This document shows, in pieces, positions 12,655-20,910 of a DNA stretch of 64,000 nucleotides. Source of the DNA: Trichomonas vaginalis G3. Lineage: Eukaryota; Parabasalia; Trichomonadida; Trichomonadidae. The position numbers were made by a program, and so were the translations under genes. Position 1 is the first letter of the stretch. Every line of letters begins with the position of its first letter. Under the pieces are notes generated by a model. It saw only the letters and a list, made by a program, of their open reading frames with translations, was not told the DNA's origin and did no database searches. The DNA lies in the NCBI RefSeq assembly GCF_026262505.1, contig NC_067206.1, positions 22,831,896-22,895,895 on the forward strand, written 5' to 3'.

Positions 12655-13261
12655 TTTGTATTTGACGAGAATGTCGGGTAATGTTTGTCAAAACTTCATC
12701 GTAATGAGTGTATATTTTTTTGTCAAGACTTCTTCGTATATGTTTTGGTCATGACTTCATCGTACTGTTTTGTCAAGACTTCTTCATAGTAATGAGCGTA
12801 AATGTTTTTGTGAAGAATATAGCAACAGTCTGAATTCAGACGGTTGCTTTTTATACAAAATTCATAGCAGGAAATTCTTGAGTTTTGGTTGAAAGAAAAC
12901 GGTGGTTTGGAGCATCGACGAGTGGCTCGACCCAAAACAAAGCATGGTGTCCTATTTGAGCTTACAAAGGGTGTCTTATGAATGAATTCAAATGTATTTA
13001 CATACATCTGACCTCGTTCATTTTGTTGCTGAATTCAGCAAAAATAATGTTTAGGTGAAGTGGTGCGACTCAACCTGTTTTTTTCACCTGTTTTCTCTAC
13101 CCTCATTTGAATTTTCATGGAACTTCTTCGTTCGTAAATGTTTTGTCATAGACTTCTTCGTAAATGTTTTGTCAAACATTGAACGTAAATGTTTTGTCAA
13201 GACTTCTCGTAATTGTTTTTGTCAAACATCGGATACGGTAAAATGATTTATGTCAAGAACA
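12655..13261. repeat. Noisy copy of the start of the accessory repeat island
   Basis: Counterpart of about 24,655-25,150. It has repeats around TTTTGTCAAGACTTCTTCGT and a broken copy (12,864-13,054, + strand) of the 57-aa gene found at 24,855-25,028. It ends where helicase-derived sequence resumes. Confidence 0.5.
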
Positions 13262-13500
13262 CAAATTCCACAATACCGAAGAGACAAAAACATTGTTAGA
13301 AGCAAACAAGAGTGTTTATGACTATTCGTAGATGAAACTGACTTTGTGTCATTAGATGAAAGGTCTTTATATGATGAATATAAACAATATTGTCAAGAAT
13401 ATGGTTATTGACAGCGTCTAAACGTACATTCTTGGCAAATGTTCAAAAATCTTTAGATTTCAGAATGGCGTATATTACAAAGAAAAATTTTCTGAGTAAA
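13262..13500 (+). pseudogene. Relic of the SF3-type helicase gene, last part
   Basis: Matches the C-terminal part of the helicase gene of element B (reverse complement of about 32,062-32,310). The family match to the piece at 1,113-2,119 and its abrupt left edge show that 2,120-13,261 interrupts one gene. Broken. Confidence 0.55.
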
Positions 13501-13537
13501 TTTTAAAAAATATTTTTTTATCCGTAGAAAAGATACA

Positions 13538-13951
13538 AAATTTCATCTCAGTAATAAGTACATGACAGAAGTCAAAGAAGAACTAGACCCATTCGCTTAT
13601 TTGAATGTTTACTTCTACCATTTTGAAAAGTCTCATTTGACAAAGTTTGGAACATCGAACCAGTTAAGTTGCTATTGTGACTAAAAATGGGTGCGAAATT
13701 TGAAGACTTAGACATAGAAGGTTTTGTTAGCAGTCAAAGAAAATTTGACAGAAGGTTTTCAAACCTTAAAGAAGGCAAGCATACAAACTTGTTATACCTT
13801 ATGAACCAAAGAAACAGCCGACTATGAATAATTATGAGTCTAAGAATAGCTGTGAAGTTCAAGGTAAGTTGGGTAAAAAGATTTTAGAGTCTAAGCCAGT
13901 GTTTGCTCCTAAAGAGGAAGAGAACATTGACATTGACCAGAAATGTTCTAA
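13538..13951 (+). pseudogene. Relic of the 139-aa unknown gene
   Basis: Matches the reverse complement of 31,605-32,024 of element B and keeps the same position after the helicase. Broken and error-rich. Confidence 0.5.
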
Positions 13952-13965
13952 AAATAAAAGTTATT

Positions 13966-14112
13966 TTTAACATGTCAAATTTCTTTTCTCTGAAACTGGT
14001 TCAGGTTCTTTTCTTCTCTTCTTCTACTTTCTTTTCTTTCTTTTCTCTCTTCTTCTTCTCCTCTGGTGGAGTTATGTCAATTTGGCGCAACCATATTTAT
14101 GTAAAAGTTCTT
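13966..14112 (-). pseudogene. Fragment of the 150-aa lysine-rich gene
   Basis: Matches the reverse complement of about 31,440-31,588, the lysine/glutamate-rich 3' end of the gene at 31,136-31,588. Similarity ends sharply at about 14,112, where clean sequence begins. The ATPase gene that follows in element B is not there, so this is a rearrangement or an assembly join. Confidence 0.5.
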
Positions 14113-14130
14113 TCGTCCAAATATAATTTT

Positions 14131-14373
14131 TTAATACGGTTGAGGTGTTGGATTTGGTTGCCAACTAGACTGTGGTGCAGGTTCAGGTTGTTGTATAACA
14201 GGAGCTTGTTCTTCTGGTTCAGGGTCTTTAGGTATAATACCAACGAACTGACCTACTCTTTTACCAATATTTTTGACACCGTTCCAAATTCCTTTTCCGA
14301 CAGATTTTATTCCATTCCATATACCTCTTCCAACTCTTCTGAAGAAGTTTCCAATACTACTGAAGAAACCCAT
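14131..14373 (-). CDS. Small amphipathic protein, possible membrane-active minor virion protein
   Basis: 80 aa. Residues 1-45 form a glycine-spaced, basic, aromatic amphipathic stretch (GFFSSIGNFFRRVGRGIW, then repeats of the type G-K-G-I-W-N-G-V-K). The tail is rich in P, Q and E. Such N-terminal helices with a proline-rich tail are typical of membrane-lytic minor capsid proteins (adenovirus pVI-like, Polinton counterparts), which act during cell entry. It sits 18 bases before the 120-aa gene on the same strand. Composition and motif are seen; the virion role is inference from element context. An antimicrobial-like or unrelated peptide is the alternative. Confidence 0.6.
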   Translation of the reverse strand: MGFFSSIGNFFRRVGRGIWNGIKSVGKGIWNGVKNIGKRVGQFVGIIPKDPEPEEQAPVIQQPEPAPQSSWQPNPTPQPY

Positions 14374-14391
14374 TTTACTATATGTAAAAAT

Positions 14392-14754
14392 CTAATGTCC
14401 GCCTAGTCTCTTACGTTTCCTGTTGAGTTCCATAGCATTCTTTAACTGGAGCTCATACATTCTGTTTCTCCTCTGGTAGAAAACATATTCTGGGTCAACT
14501 CCTGTGTTCGCGTCATCTGCATAAAGTTGTTTATATCCCACTTCAGGGTTTGTATAAAACTCTTTCCATCTCATATTTGCATACCATGGTGGCAAACCTA
14601 ACGCAGCGTCATTTGACATGGCAGTTTGCATTTGTACATCTGTTGGCACTTGACCATAGTTTGCCATTGCAGTTTGTATTCTAACTTCATTTGGAATATT
14701 CTCTGGGTTTGGTTGTCCAGGTTGCTGCGCATTCGCTAAGTTCTGTGCGTCCAT
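14392..14754 (-). CDS. Unknown 120-aa protein of the virus-like element
   Basis: Not recognised. Residues 1-25 are rich in Q, N and P. Two near-repeats of the form (I/M)QTAM(A/S)N lie about 20 residues apart. The middle is aromatic (PPWYANMRWKEFYTNPE), and the C-terminus is basic (NRKRKRLGGH). No signal peptide or membrane segment. It lies between the amphipathic-protein gene and the 43-aa membrane-peptide gene on the same strand with tiny gaps, so all are probably one late, virion-related cluster. The GG near the C-terminus could be a protease site, but this is speculation. Confidence 0.6.
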   Translation of the reverse strand: MDAQNLANAQQPGQPNPENIPNEVRIQTAMANYGQVPTDVQMQTAMSNDAALGLPPWYANMRWKEFYTNPEVGYKQLYADDANTGVDPEYVFYQRRNRMYELQLKNAMELNRKRKRLGGH

Positions 14755-14777
14755 TTAATATTAGATAAAAATATCTC

Positions 14778-14909
14778 TTACGAGTACATATACTGAACAT
14801 TTGCAGGCATTGGTTCATCTTCATATTCTCTGTACTTTTCTGCCACGTCAAATAAATAAATGACACAATGGAAAAAACCTAAAACAAGTAGTCCTATTTC
14901 AAACCACAT
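14778..14909 (-). CDS. 43-aa single-span membrane peptide
   Basis: The small frame starts at an ATG at 14,909 and encodes a hydrophobic helix near the N-terminus (MWFEIGLLVLGFFHCVIYLF) followed by an acidic, tyrosine-rich tail. Its start overlaps the 3' end of the methyltransferase gene by 16 bases, and the next gene follows 23 bases downstream. The same frame is kept intact in the noisy copy at 2,797-2,928, which argues that it is real. Single-span peptides of this kind are common in membrane-containing or membrane-crossing viruses; no family is claimed. Confidence 0.55.
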   Translation of the reverse strand: MWFEIGLLVLGFFHCVIYLFDVAEKYREYEDEPMPANVQYMYS

Positions 14910-15712
14910 TTACTTACTAATAAAATTTCTTTGTTATGACACTTTCTCCGGTTTATAGGACCTCTCTCATATTCTATCATGTCATATCTAAACTCATAGT
15001 CATGTATGTCCTCTAACCATCTCATAACGGTTTCCAAACCACTTTTATCGGATGTAAAGTAAAAGCATGGATGGTTATGTAAAACGTCTAAAGTTTCTAA
15101 AGAGTCTCTCAAAGTCCAGTCTACTTGGTATTGAAAATCCCATGTGTTATAGAACGGCGGGTCCACTATAAAGAAAACATTTTCCTTGTCTTTATATTTT
15201 TCATACAAATCTGTCCAATGACATCTCACAAACTCTATACCCTCAATATATTTTTCTATGTCCTCTTTGAAAACATTTGTATAGTTAAGATATAAAACTT
15301 TTGACATAAGTGTTTCAATGTCATGAACTCTTATAGCACCACTATATAATAGTCTAGCAGATATACTATCCCAGTCTATATATTCTGCTTTTTTCAAAAC
15401 CTCTCTCACAATATTTTTCTTATCTAATGGTATACGTTCCATCTTACCTATAGGTATCTTTTCTTTTAACTCTTTCAATATATTGTTTGTGTCTGGAATA
15501 TGTTTGAGACGGTCCATATAGTTGTCGAAGTCATTGCATATAATCTTTGAGTCTGGGAATATTGTATGGCACAAATGGGATATATAGAAACTTCCACCGA
15601 ACAAATCTACAAATGTTAGACCATTCGGTAGTTTCTTAAGTTCTCTCAATATAATATCTTTACATCTACTCTTATTTCCAAAGAACGGTAACGGTGGTTT
15701 TGTAAAATTCAT
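14894..15712 (-). CDS. Dam-type (D12 class) adenine-N6 DNA methyltransferase
   Basis: 272 aa. The order of motifs is that of the alpha-group adenine methyltransferases: PFFGNKS at residues 9-15 (substrate and AdoMet contact), DLFGGS at 36-41 (AdoMet-binding motif I), a likely acidic motif IICNDFD near 57-63, and the catalytic DPPF at 184-187. Length matches Dam/D12 enzymes (about 270 aa). It would transfer methyl from AdoMet to the N6 of adenine in DNA, perhaps marking the element's own DNA. It starts 25-30 bases after an AT-rich leader and lies near the element terminus. No restriction partner is visible. The class is firm; the role in the element is inference. Confidence 0.88.
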   Translation of the reverse strand: MNFTKPPLPFFGNKSRCKDIILRELKKLPNGLTFVDLFGGSFYISHLCHTIFPDSKIICNDFDNYMDRLKHIPDTNNILKELKEKIPIGKMERIPLDKKNIVREVLKKAEYIDWDSISARLLYSGAIRVHDIETLMSKVLYLNYTNVFKEDIEKYIEGIEFVRCHWTDLYEKYKDKENVFFIVDPPFYNTWDFQYQVDWTLRDSLETLDVLHNHPCFYFTSDKSGLETVMRWLEDIHDYEFRYDMIEYERGPINRRKCHNKEILLVSKCGLK

Positions 15713-15841
15713 TTATATATAATAATAAAAATGTTTTTCCCTGAAAAGTGACAGAAAAGTGACAAAAAATGAAAACATATATAATTTGTGAAAAGCGACA
15801 CATTATATAATGTTTTCGACCCAGAAGAAGGCTTCTTCCCA

Positions 15842-15983
15842 GAAGCAATGGAGGAAGAAGAAGAGTCCTCCGAATTCACACCAGAAGACTAACAATTTTC
15901 CGAATAAAAACTTCATTTATACTAAACATCTTCGGGGCTAGAGGGCACGAAGTGCCTGGAAGCCCCACTACTTTTTTTTTTTT
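15842..15983. repeat. Right terminus of element A (terminal inverted repeat)
   Basis: Positions 15,842-15,967 are the inverted copy of about 16,637-16,762, including the last codons of the 401-aa gene. The end holds the nested hairpin at 15,934-15,966 (GGGGCT/AGCCCC outer stem, GGCAC/GTGCC inner stem) and then a poly-T tract, 15,972-15,983. The same hairpin-plus-homopolymer ending is seen at 16,638, 40,628 and 60,716. Confidence 0.75.
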
Positions 15984-16617
15984 ATCTATAGAGTGAAATT
16001 TGCTATGGGTTTATGGAATACAAATTAACCTTTTGTAAAAAATATTCAACAAAAATAGAATAACTGGATCAGGATCCTCTTATTTGTAAATTCGTGTCAG
16101 TTTAAACTATATCCCTTTCAATAATTAGAAATCGGGTTCGCGTTTTACACTTCAAAATCTATTATAAAGGTAACTAAACTCCTTTCGCCGATCCGATTTG
16201 CCCCATATTTAAAATATAGCTTGCATATGTAGAAGAAAAGCTAATTTTGAAGTACGCCCGAAATCCACCAACAGGATTTCGAGCTACTAAAAAGGTACTT
16301 TTAAATGTGATTTTCTTTATAAAAAATTAAATTTATTTTAAGATCAGACTAAAAACTAATTTTATGGAAAATCTATATCGACAAATTTATTACTTATTGG
16401 GTATATAGATTTTTTGATTATGGCGATTATGTCTGATATGCTTCCAATAAGCCAAAACAGTGTTTTGGGAGTGATTAAATACAAAAAAATCTGGCGATGC
16501 TTTACGTGGCAAATGGTCGAATGGTTATTACCCCTTACTATTGGGTACCGGGGACGCTAGTTCGAAACTGATGCACTATATTTTTTTACAAAATGCGTTT
16601 ATTAGGACAGGGTAAAG
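15984..16617. other. Gene-free spacer between elements A and B
   Basis: 634 bases, AT-rich, with no frame I would defend. It holds one short hairpin around GAAATCC...GGATTTC (about 16,260). It is probably host DNA caught between two elements inserted head to head. Confidence 0.6.
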
Positions 16618-16622
16618 AAAGG
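16618..16622. repeat. Candidate 5-bp target-site duplication (left of element B)
   Basis: AAAGG lies directly before the poly-A tract (16,623-16,631) that opens element B. The same AAAGG lies directly after the closing poly-T tract at 40,686-40,690. A 5-6-bp duplication is usual for Polintons. The low complexity makes chance agreement possible. Confidence 0.5.
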
Positions 16623-16762
16623 AAAAAAAAAGGTAATGGGGCTTCCAGGCGCGTTGCGCCCTCTAGCCCCGAAGATGTTTAGTATAAATGAAGTTTTTAT
16701 TCGGAAAATTGTTAGTCTTCTGGTGTGAATTCGGAGGACTCTTCTTCTTCCTCCATTGCTTC
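16623..16762. repeat. Left terminus of element B
   Basis: Poly-A tract, then the nested hairpin at 16,638-16,670 (outer GGGGCT/AGCCCC, inner GGCGC/GCGCC), then a stretch shared in inverted form with the terminus of element A. The inner stem differs from the other termini by a paired change (GGCGC/GCGCC against GGCAC/GTGCC). Confidence 0.75.
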
Positions 16763-17917
16763 TTCTGAAATTTCTTCTTCTTCCTCCATTGCTTCTTCTG
16801 AAATTTCTTCTTCATCATCATTTGTTATAGGGTCTCCAACATATCCGGCAATGAAGATACGGATGTGTTGGTTGAATGGTGTATGGAGAGAGAACTTGGA
16901 GTTTCCAACAAATTGGAATTCGCAGTCCAATTTGAGCTGTGCTGAGGAGGAGGTAAACTCGGCTATTTTAAGCGGCTCAAGTCCTTGACGAACATTATAT
17001 AGAGAAACACTTTGACCGAATGTAACCCTTTCAGGCTCAACCATAGCAATAGTTGAAATTACGTGAAGAAAGTCTTCATAGAATTGTTTTGGTTGTATTG
17101 TGAATGTCTTAGCAAGCTTTCCTTGAGGAACATCTACATAGAACTTGAAATGTTGTTCCTTTCCGTGTTCTTGAAGTTCTTCAATCCAATTATATGTAAG
17201 CGGATAAGGATGAAACAGTTTCAGACGTGCGTATAGACTTCTTTGCTGTCTGGGACCGAATGTTTGAATAAACTCGTCACAGAACTGTAAACCAATGATA
17301 TTTGCTGTATAAGGAAGCAATTTGAAGAAGAATTCTGAAAGGTTTGTTGGATTTTGAACATTATCTTCAAATTTTTTGACGGCTTCAATAATATCATTGT
17401 AGAAATCTGAATAGTTATTTGTGTCTTGAATGCTTAAGTTTTGCGGGTAGTTCTTCATGAATTGTTCGAGTCTCTTGACTGCGTCCTTACGAATATCGCT
17501 TTCTTTTATTTCTGGTTCTACCAAATATTCTTCTTCTTCTTCATGAGTAAGTACAATTGGAATTGTACCAGAATTGGAAGTTTGTCTTTGTGTTTGCTGT
17601 GTAGTTTGAGAGGTTGAGACATGTGAAACTTGTTCTGGTGCGTTTGAAGGTTGGTTTGAATTCGAATTTGAGTCTGATTGACCCTGAATTGTAGAACTAT
17701 GTGAAACTTGTTCTGGTGCTGTTTGGACAACTGTATCTGTTGTGTTTTGAGAAGAAGAACTCAAATTGTTGGACAAATTGTCTTGAATTGTATGAGGAAG
17801 TTGCTTTGGTATTATAGGAGGTTGTAAGGGTTTTAAGAATGGTGAGACATAAGTTGTAGGAACTTTAACTGCAGAGGTAGTCGACGAATTGTTTGCGACA
17901 CTTTTTCTTCCTTCCAT
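16712..17917 (-). CDS. Unknown 401-aa acidic protein of element B
   Basis: Not recognised. Residues 1-125 are low-complexity (S, T, Q, N, P), with two copies of APEQVSH. Residues about 125-350 look globular, with an acidic start (HEEEEEYLVEPEIKESD). The last about 40 residues are almost all E, D and S, with a repeated EEISEEAME unit. No membrane segment. The start is the first ATG, after an AT-rich leader. Its 3' end runs into the terminal inverted repeat, so the C-terminal codons also occur at the end of element A (15,842-15,890). Being next to the terminus and divergent from the polymerase, it may be a DNA-end or virion protein, but no function is claimed. Confidence 0.7.
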   Translation of the reverse strand: MEGRKSVANNSSTTSAVKVPTTYVSPFLKPLQPPIIPKQLPHTIQDNLSNNLSSSSQNTTDTVVQTAPEQVSHSSTIQGQSDSNSNSNQPSNAPEQVSHVSTSQTTQQTQRQTSNSGTIPIVLTHEEEEEYLVEPEIKESDIRKDAVKRLEQFMKNYPQNLSIQDTNNYSDFYNDIIEAVKKFEDNVQNPTNLSEFFFKLLPYTANIIGLQFCDEFIQTFGPRQQRSLYARLKLFHPYPLTYNWIEELQEHGKEQHFKFYVDVPQGKLAKTFTIQPKQFYEDFLHVISTIAMVEPERVTFGQSVSLYNVRQGLEPLKIAEFTSSSAQLKLDCEFQFVGNSKFSLHTPFNQHIRIFIAGYVGDPITNDDEEEISEEAMEEEEEISEEAMEEEEESSEFTPED

Positions 17918-18479
17918 TATGAAAAATAAACTGTTTTTTTCGGACTACTCATAGAAAAGTTTAAAATAAACGGTTTTTACCAACGGAGACCCCCTCTATT
18001 TTTTTATTTTATTTAATAGTTACCGTTGGCAAACCGTTCCATCTCAAATATTGAATGAACTATAAACGTTTTTTGTTTTCTATATATACTTTTTTGTCCA
18101 ACGGTAAAACTTTTTAGACAACGGTTTTTGAGAGTCGTCGCTGTTGACTTTTTTGTAGAGCACTCAAAATAGTATAACTTTGTCCGGACAAGTAAGGGTC
18201 TATCGTCGCTACAGGAAAAGTTACGGGCGTTCTAAGGAAGTATACTTTGAGAAGCCTTTCCCCCTTATAGAATGAGATAGGACGGTTATTTTACAAAACT
18301 GACAACACTTTGACCGAGTAGTTTTTTGTGCTGAACAAAAAGTGTCATATAAACATCTGTCGAAAACCGTTTTTTACTTCACTGACCAACAGTTCATTAT
18401 AGAACATCTCATTGACTTAGAGTCGAAATATTCTAAACTTTACAACAAACACAAAAAGTTGAAAGGAAAACAAAAACAA
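17918..18479. promoter_or_regulatory. Divergent intergenic region with CAACGG motifs
   Basis: About 560 bases between the 401-aa gene and the polymerase operon. The core CAACGG or its complement CCGTTG recurs at about 17,980, 18,023, 18,100 and 18,120, which suggests binding sites in a two-way promoter or origin. The segment 18,129-18,361 is part of the subterminal inverted repeat. An open frame without ATG runs from 18,303 into the downstream gene. Confidence 0.45.
18129..18361 (+). repeat. Subterminal inverted repeat, left copy
   Basis: About 230 bases nearly identical to the reverse complement of 40,313-40,540. It lies about 1.5 kb inside the left end, while its partner lies about 0.15 kb inside the right end, so the 401-aa gene sits outside this older-looking repeat. 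Confidence 0.85.
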
Positions 18480-18704
18480 ATGGCATATGATATTTATGAA
18501 GATGTTGACGACACAACTGTTCCTGCAGGTGAAGTAAAGTCAGAGAAACCGAAAAGTGACGAAAAACCGATAGAAGAAGAAAAACCAAAAACTGAAGATA
18601 AACCAAAACCAAAGTTTAGTTTCCAAACTAAACCAAGTCAACCTTCATTAGCTGGTATGGGTTGGCGTCAAAGACTTATGGCAGCAGGCGGTTATGTTAA
18701 GTAA
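18480..18704 (+). CDS. Unknown 74-aa lysine/proline-rich protein
   Basis: The first ATG in frame is at 18,480. The frame stays open upstream to 18,303 with protein-like content (lysine-rich helix) but no ATG, so a longer product from a non-ATG start cannot be excluded. The protein is highly charged (repeats of EKPK and EDKPKPK), then FSFQTKPSQPSLAGMGWRQR and a glycine-rich end. Likely disordered. It lies 30 bases before the polymerase gene on the same strand, so probably co-transcribed. In protein-primed systems a small basic protein next to the polymerase can be the primer (terminal protein), but nothing in the sequence proves this. Confidence 0.55.
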   Translation: MAYDIYEDVDDTTVPAGEVKSEKPKSDEKPIEEEKPKTEDKPKPKFSFQTKPSQPSLAGMGWRQRLMAAGGYVK

Positions 18705-18734
18705 AGAAAAAAATATTTTTTTATTTTTATAAAA

Positions 18735-20888
18735 ATGCCCCCATATAGAATGGATAGAAAATCTGCTAGAATAAAAGCAGAGTTGCAAAGATATGGTTGG
18801 AGAGTTTCGAAGAAGTTTAAATATAGGAAGGGAAGACCCATAAAAGTCTATGACAAACTGGCTGGTCTTCGCTACGAAATGGATTTGGAAACAGCACGTG
18901 CAAATTATCCAAACAGACTAGAGAGGTTAGAAGAAGAACGTCTTATGGACATGCCTTTCGATGTTAGTGAACCTCAAGTTGAAGGACACGACGGCTTTGC
19001 CAGATTCTACTGGAAACATGACGAACAATTGCATCCTTTGAGAAGGAAAAAAGGTAGTGCAGAGGATGGTCATGCTCCCATGGAAAGAACAAGATATGCA
19101 TATGAGAAGTACCGTGAAGTTAGAAGTCAAATTACATCTGGTCGAACCTTTACAGTAAACTTTGACGAAGGAAAGAACAAAGAAGGCTTCATGGGAGTAC
19201 TTGCTGCAATTCAAGATGGAAATAAGAAAGGATACAATCTCAGATTGACCATAACAGATTTGGATGGTCACATTTACTATGCACATGGCAATGTCACAAC
19301 AGCTGCAATGCTTCTTGACGCTTTCAAGACTACAAAGAGAGAACAAATGGTTGACTCCGACTCAGACATTTTGAATGCAATTGAAGGAATTGCAAGTGTC
19401 AAGTTCGAATGGTACCAACCTAACCCTCAAGCAGTCAGACAACATGCTGGATACTTCCCGTTCATAAATAAGTCTGACATTGACTTGACAAGGTATGGAA
19501 TTTACAATTCAATTGAAACAATTGTCAACGAACCTTGCATTCTTACATGTCTCAGGAACTCTGGTCTTGTTTCAGAAGAGAAGATGAAGTATCTTGAGTC
19601 ATGTGTGAAGACAAGGTACATTCTCAGAGGTCAATTGGCAAAAATTGCACCGTTGGCAAATGTCAATATCCGAGTCAACATACCTACAGCTAAAGGTTCT
19701 TCACATGACGACTATGTTGTTGAGTTCAATTTACCATGGTTGAAGATTGCAATTGTCCACAACCACTTCATGTTGAACGAAAGTCTTACAAACCCATTGT
19801 TCGGAAAAGGCAAGTGCAACATTGTCAGAGCTGTAAACATTCTTTTCGAGAAAGGTTTGTTGGAACCAATTCCAGATGACAAGCTGACAGAAACTTTTGT
19901 ACCAAAAGACGAAACAAACTTTTCACTGTTAGCAAGACCAAAAGTTGTTCCAGACAAAGTTCTAGTACAAAAGAAGTACACAATTCCACAAGGAGTTGGA
20001 TTGTTCGGATACCAACCTGAACCAGAAGAACTTCCAATGAGGTTGCAAGAACTTCAAGATGCTATAAACAAACTTCCATTGAGACATCCAATTGACGTCA
20101 AATTGTATTGGAGAGCATCTGAGTTAGGTCAGAAGGTTTTATATGAAACAGGTTGCTTCGACGATGTTTATGAGATAACAGGAGAAGTTTCTCAGAAGAT
20201 AAGAGACTCACTTGAATTTCCACAAACTGGACCAATTGGTTGCGACAAGTTCGACTCAGATGAAAAGATATACTATGTCGACCTTAACGCTGCATACATG
20301 AGGTTTGTCCAATATATTCCGACTGGAATTCCAAACGAAGATGGTGAGTTCCCGGGAAGGAACTATACAGTTGGAAAAGTCATACAACAACTGTATGATA
20401 TTAGGAAAGCTTCAAACCCCAAACTTGCAATGACACTCAAATTGCTTATGAATTCGACATGGGGATATTCCATTAAGAAACCTCAAGAGATGAAGAGTAA
20501 ACATTATGAGAAGGTCGACAACTTTGTTGAAAGGTTTTCTCCTTTTGTTTTGAAGTACGAATTCACTCAAGGTCAAAGTGGCTTAGTAACCACATTAAAA
20601 CCTATTGTCGAACATTGGTCTTACCCTCAGTTCGCAAAGGCAGTCCTTGACAACTACAACAAATTCTTCTCCGAAGTCAAATCCAAAGTGAAGGTTTACT
20701 ATGAGAACATTGACGCACTCATGACGAACGAAGAAGGGTACAACAAACTCATTGAAATGGGCATGGTCGGTGAAAAGATGGGTCAATTCAAATTGGACAA
20801 AATTTTCACCGAAGTTCATGTCCTCTCCAAGCGTAAGTACTGGGGCATACTTGAAGACGGCACAGAAATAAAACATTGCATGAAATAA
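18735..20888 (+). CDS. Family-B DNA polymerase (DNA_pol_B_2, protein-primed type)
   Basis: 717 aa. The C-terminal palm carries the three family-B motifs: motif A YYVDLNAAYM near residue 514, motif B KLLMNSTWGYS near 570-580, and motif C YYENIDALM near 656. The middle (about 225-320) has the pattern GYFPFINKSDIDLTRYGIY...CILTCLRNSG, which precedes the polymerase domain in many protist virus-like polymerases of this class. The N-terminal 150 residues are basic and unrecognised. It would copy the element's DNA from its ends, as Polinton and adenoviral polymerases do. It starts after a TTTTTATAAAA leader, 30 bases after the 74-aa gene. The frame looks whole, in contrast to the broken copy at 6,754-8,909. 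Confidence 0.85.
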   Translation: MPPYRMDRKSARIKAELQRYGWRVSKKFKYRKGRPIKVYDKLAGLRYEMDLETARANYPNRLERLEEERLMDMPFDVSEPQVEGHDGFARFYWKHDEQLHPLRRKKGSAEDGHAPMERTRYAYEKYREVRSQITSGRTFTVNFDEGKNKEGFMGVLAAIQDGNKKGYNLRLTITDLDGHIYYAHGNVTTAAMLLDAFKTTKREQMVDSDSDILNAIEGIASVKFEWYQPNPQAVRQHAGYFPFINKSDIDLTRYGIYNSIETIVNEPCILTCLRNSGLVSEEKMKYLESCVKTRYILRGQLAKIAPLANVNIRVNIPTAKGSSHDDYVVEFNLPWLKIAIVHNHFMLNESLTNPLFGKGKCNIVRAVNILFEKGLLEPIPDDKLTETFVPKDETNFSLLARPKVVPDKVLVQKKYTIPQGVGLFGYQPEPEELPMRLQELQDAINKLPLRHPIDVKLYWRASELGQKVLYETGCFDDVYEITGEVSQKIRDSLEFPQTGPIGCDKFDSDEKIYYVDLNAAYMRFVQYIPTGIPNEDGEFPGRNYTVGKVIQQLYDIRKASNPKLAMTLKLLMNSTWGYSIKKPQEMKSKHYEKVDNFVERFSPFVLKYEFTQGQSGLVTTLKPIVEHWSYPQFAKAVLDNYNKFFSEVKSKVKVYYENIDALMTNEEGYNKLIEMGMVGEKMGQFKLDKIFTEVHVLSKRKYWGILEDGTEIKHCMK

Positions 20889-20910
20889 AAAATTTTTATT
20901 CGAATTTGAA

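Larger units (their letters stand above)
2144..13261 (+). repeat. Error-rich second copy of 14,113-25,150
   Basis: The block repeats, in the same order and orientation, the end of element A, the gene-free spacer, and the first about 8.5 kb of element B. Differences are mostly single-base gains and losses spread evenly over genes and spacer, with a worse patch near 4,850-5,070. The spacer carries the same density of differences as genes, which fits unpolished long-read sequence better than an aged duplication. A true 11-kb duplication cannot be excluded. Confidence 0.7.
1..15983 (-). mobile_element. Virus-like element A (Maverick/Polinton-like), partial, runs off the left edge
   Basis: Relics of capsid-like and helicase genes occupy 1-2,119 and 13,262-14,112. 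Clean small genes and a DNA methyltransferase fill 14,113-15,712. The element ends in the hairpin-bearing terminus and poly-T at 15,934-15,983, the same terminus as element B in opposite orientation. Gene directions are reversed relative to B. The left part is badly broken in many places, much of it probably sequencing error. The gene set and termini are seen; the family call is inference. Confidence 0.6.

Noticed and set aside
15810-15941. Small basic frame (43 codons) on the plus strand at the element A terminus
   Set aside because: It is antisense to the C-terminal codons of the 401-aa gene and lies in the terminal inverted repeat. Composition is explained by the complement of the E-rich run.
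18342-18479. Extension of the 74-aa gene to 120 residues
   Set aside because: The extension has no ATG (GTG at 18,342). It is kept only as a note because the upstream frame is open and protein-like.
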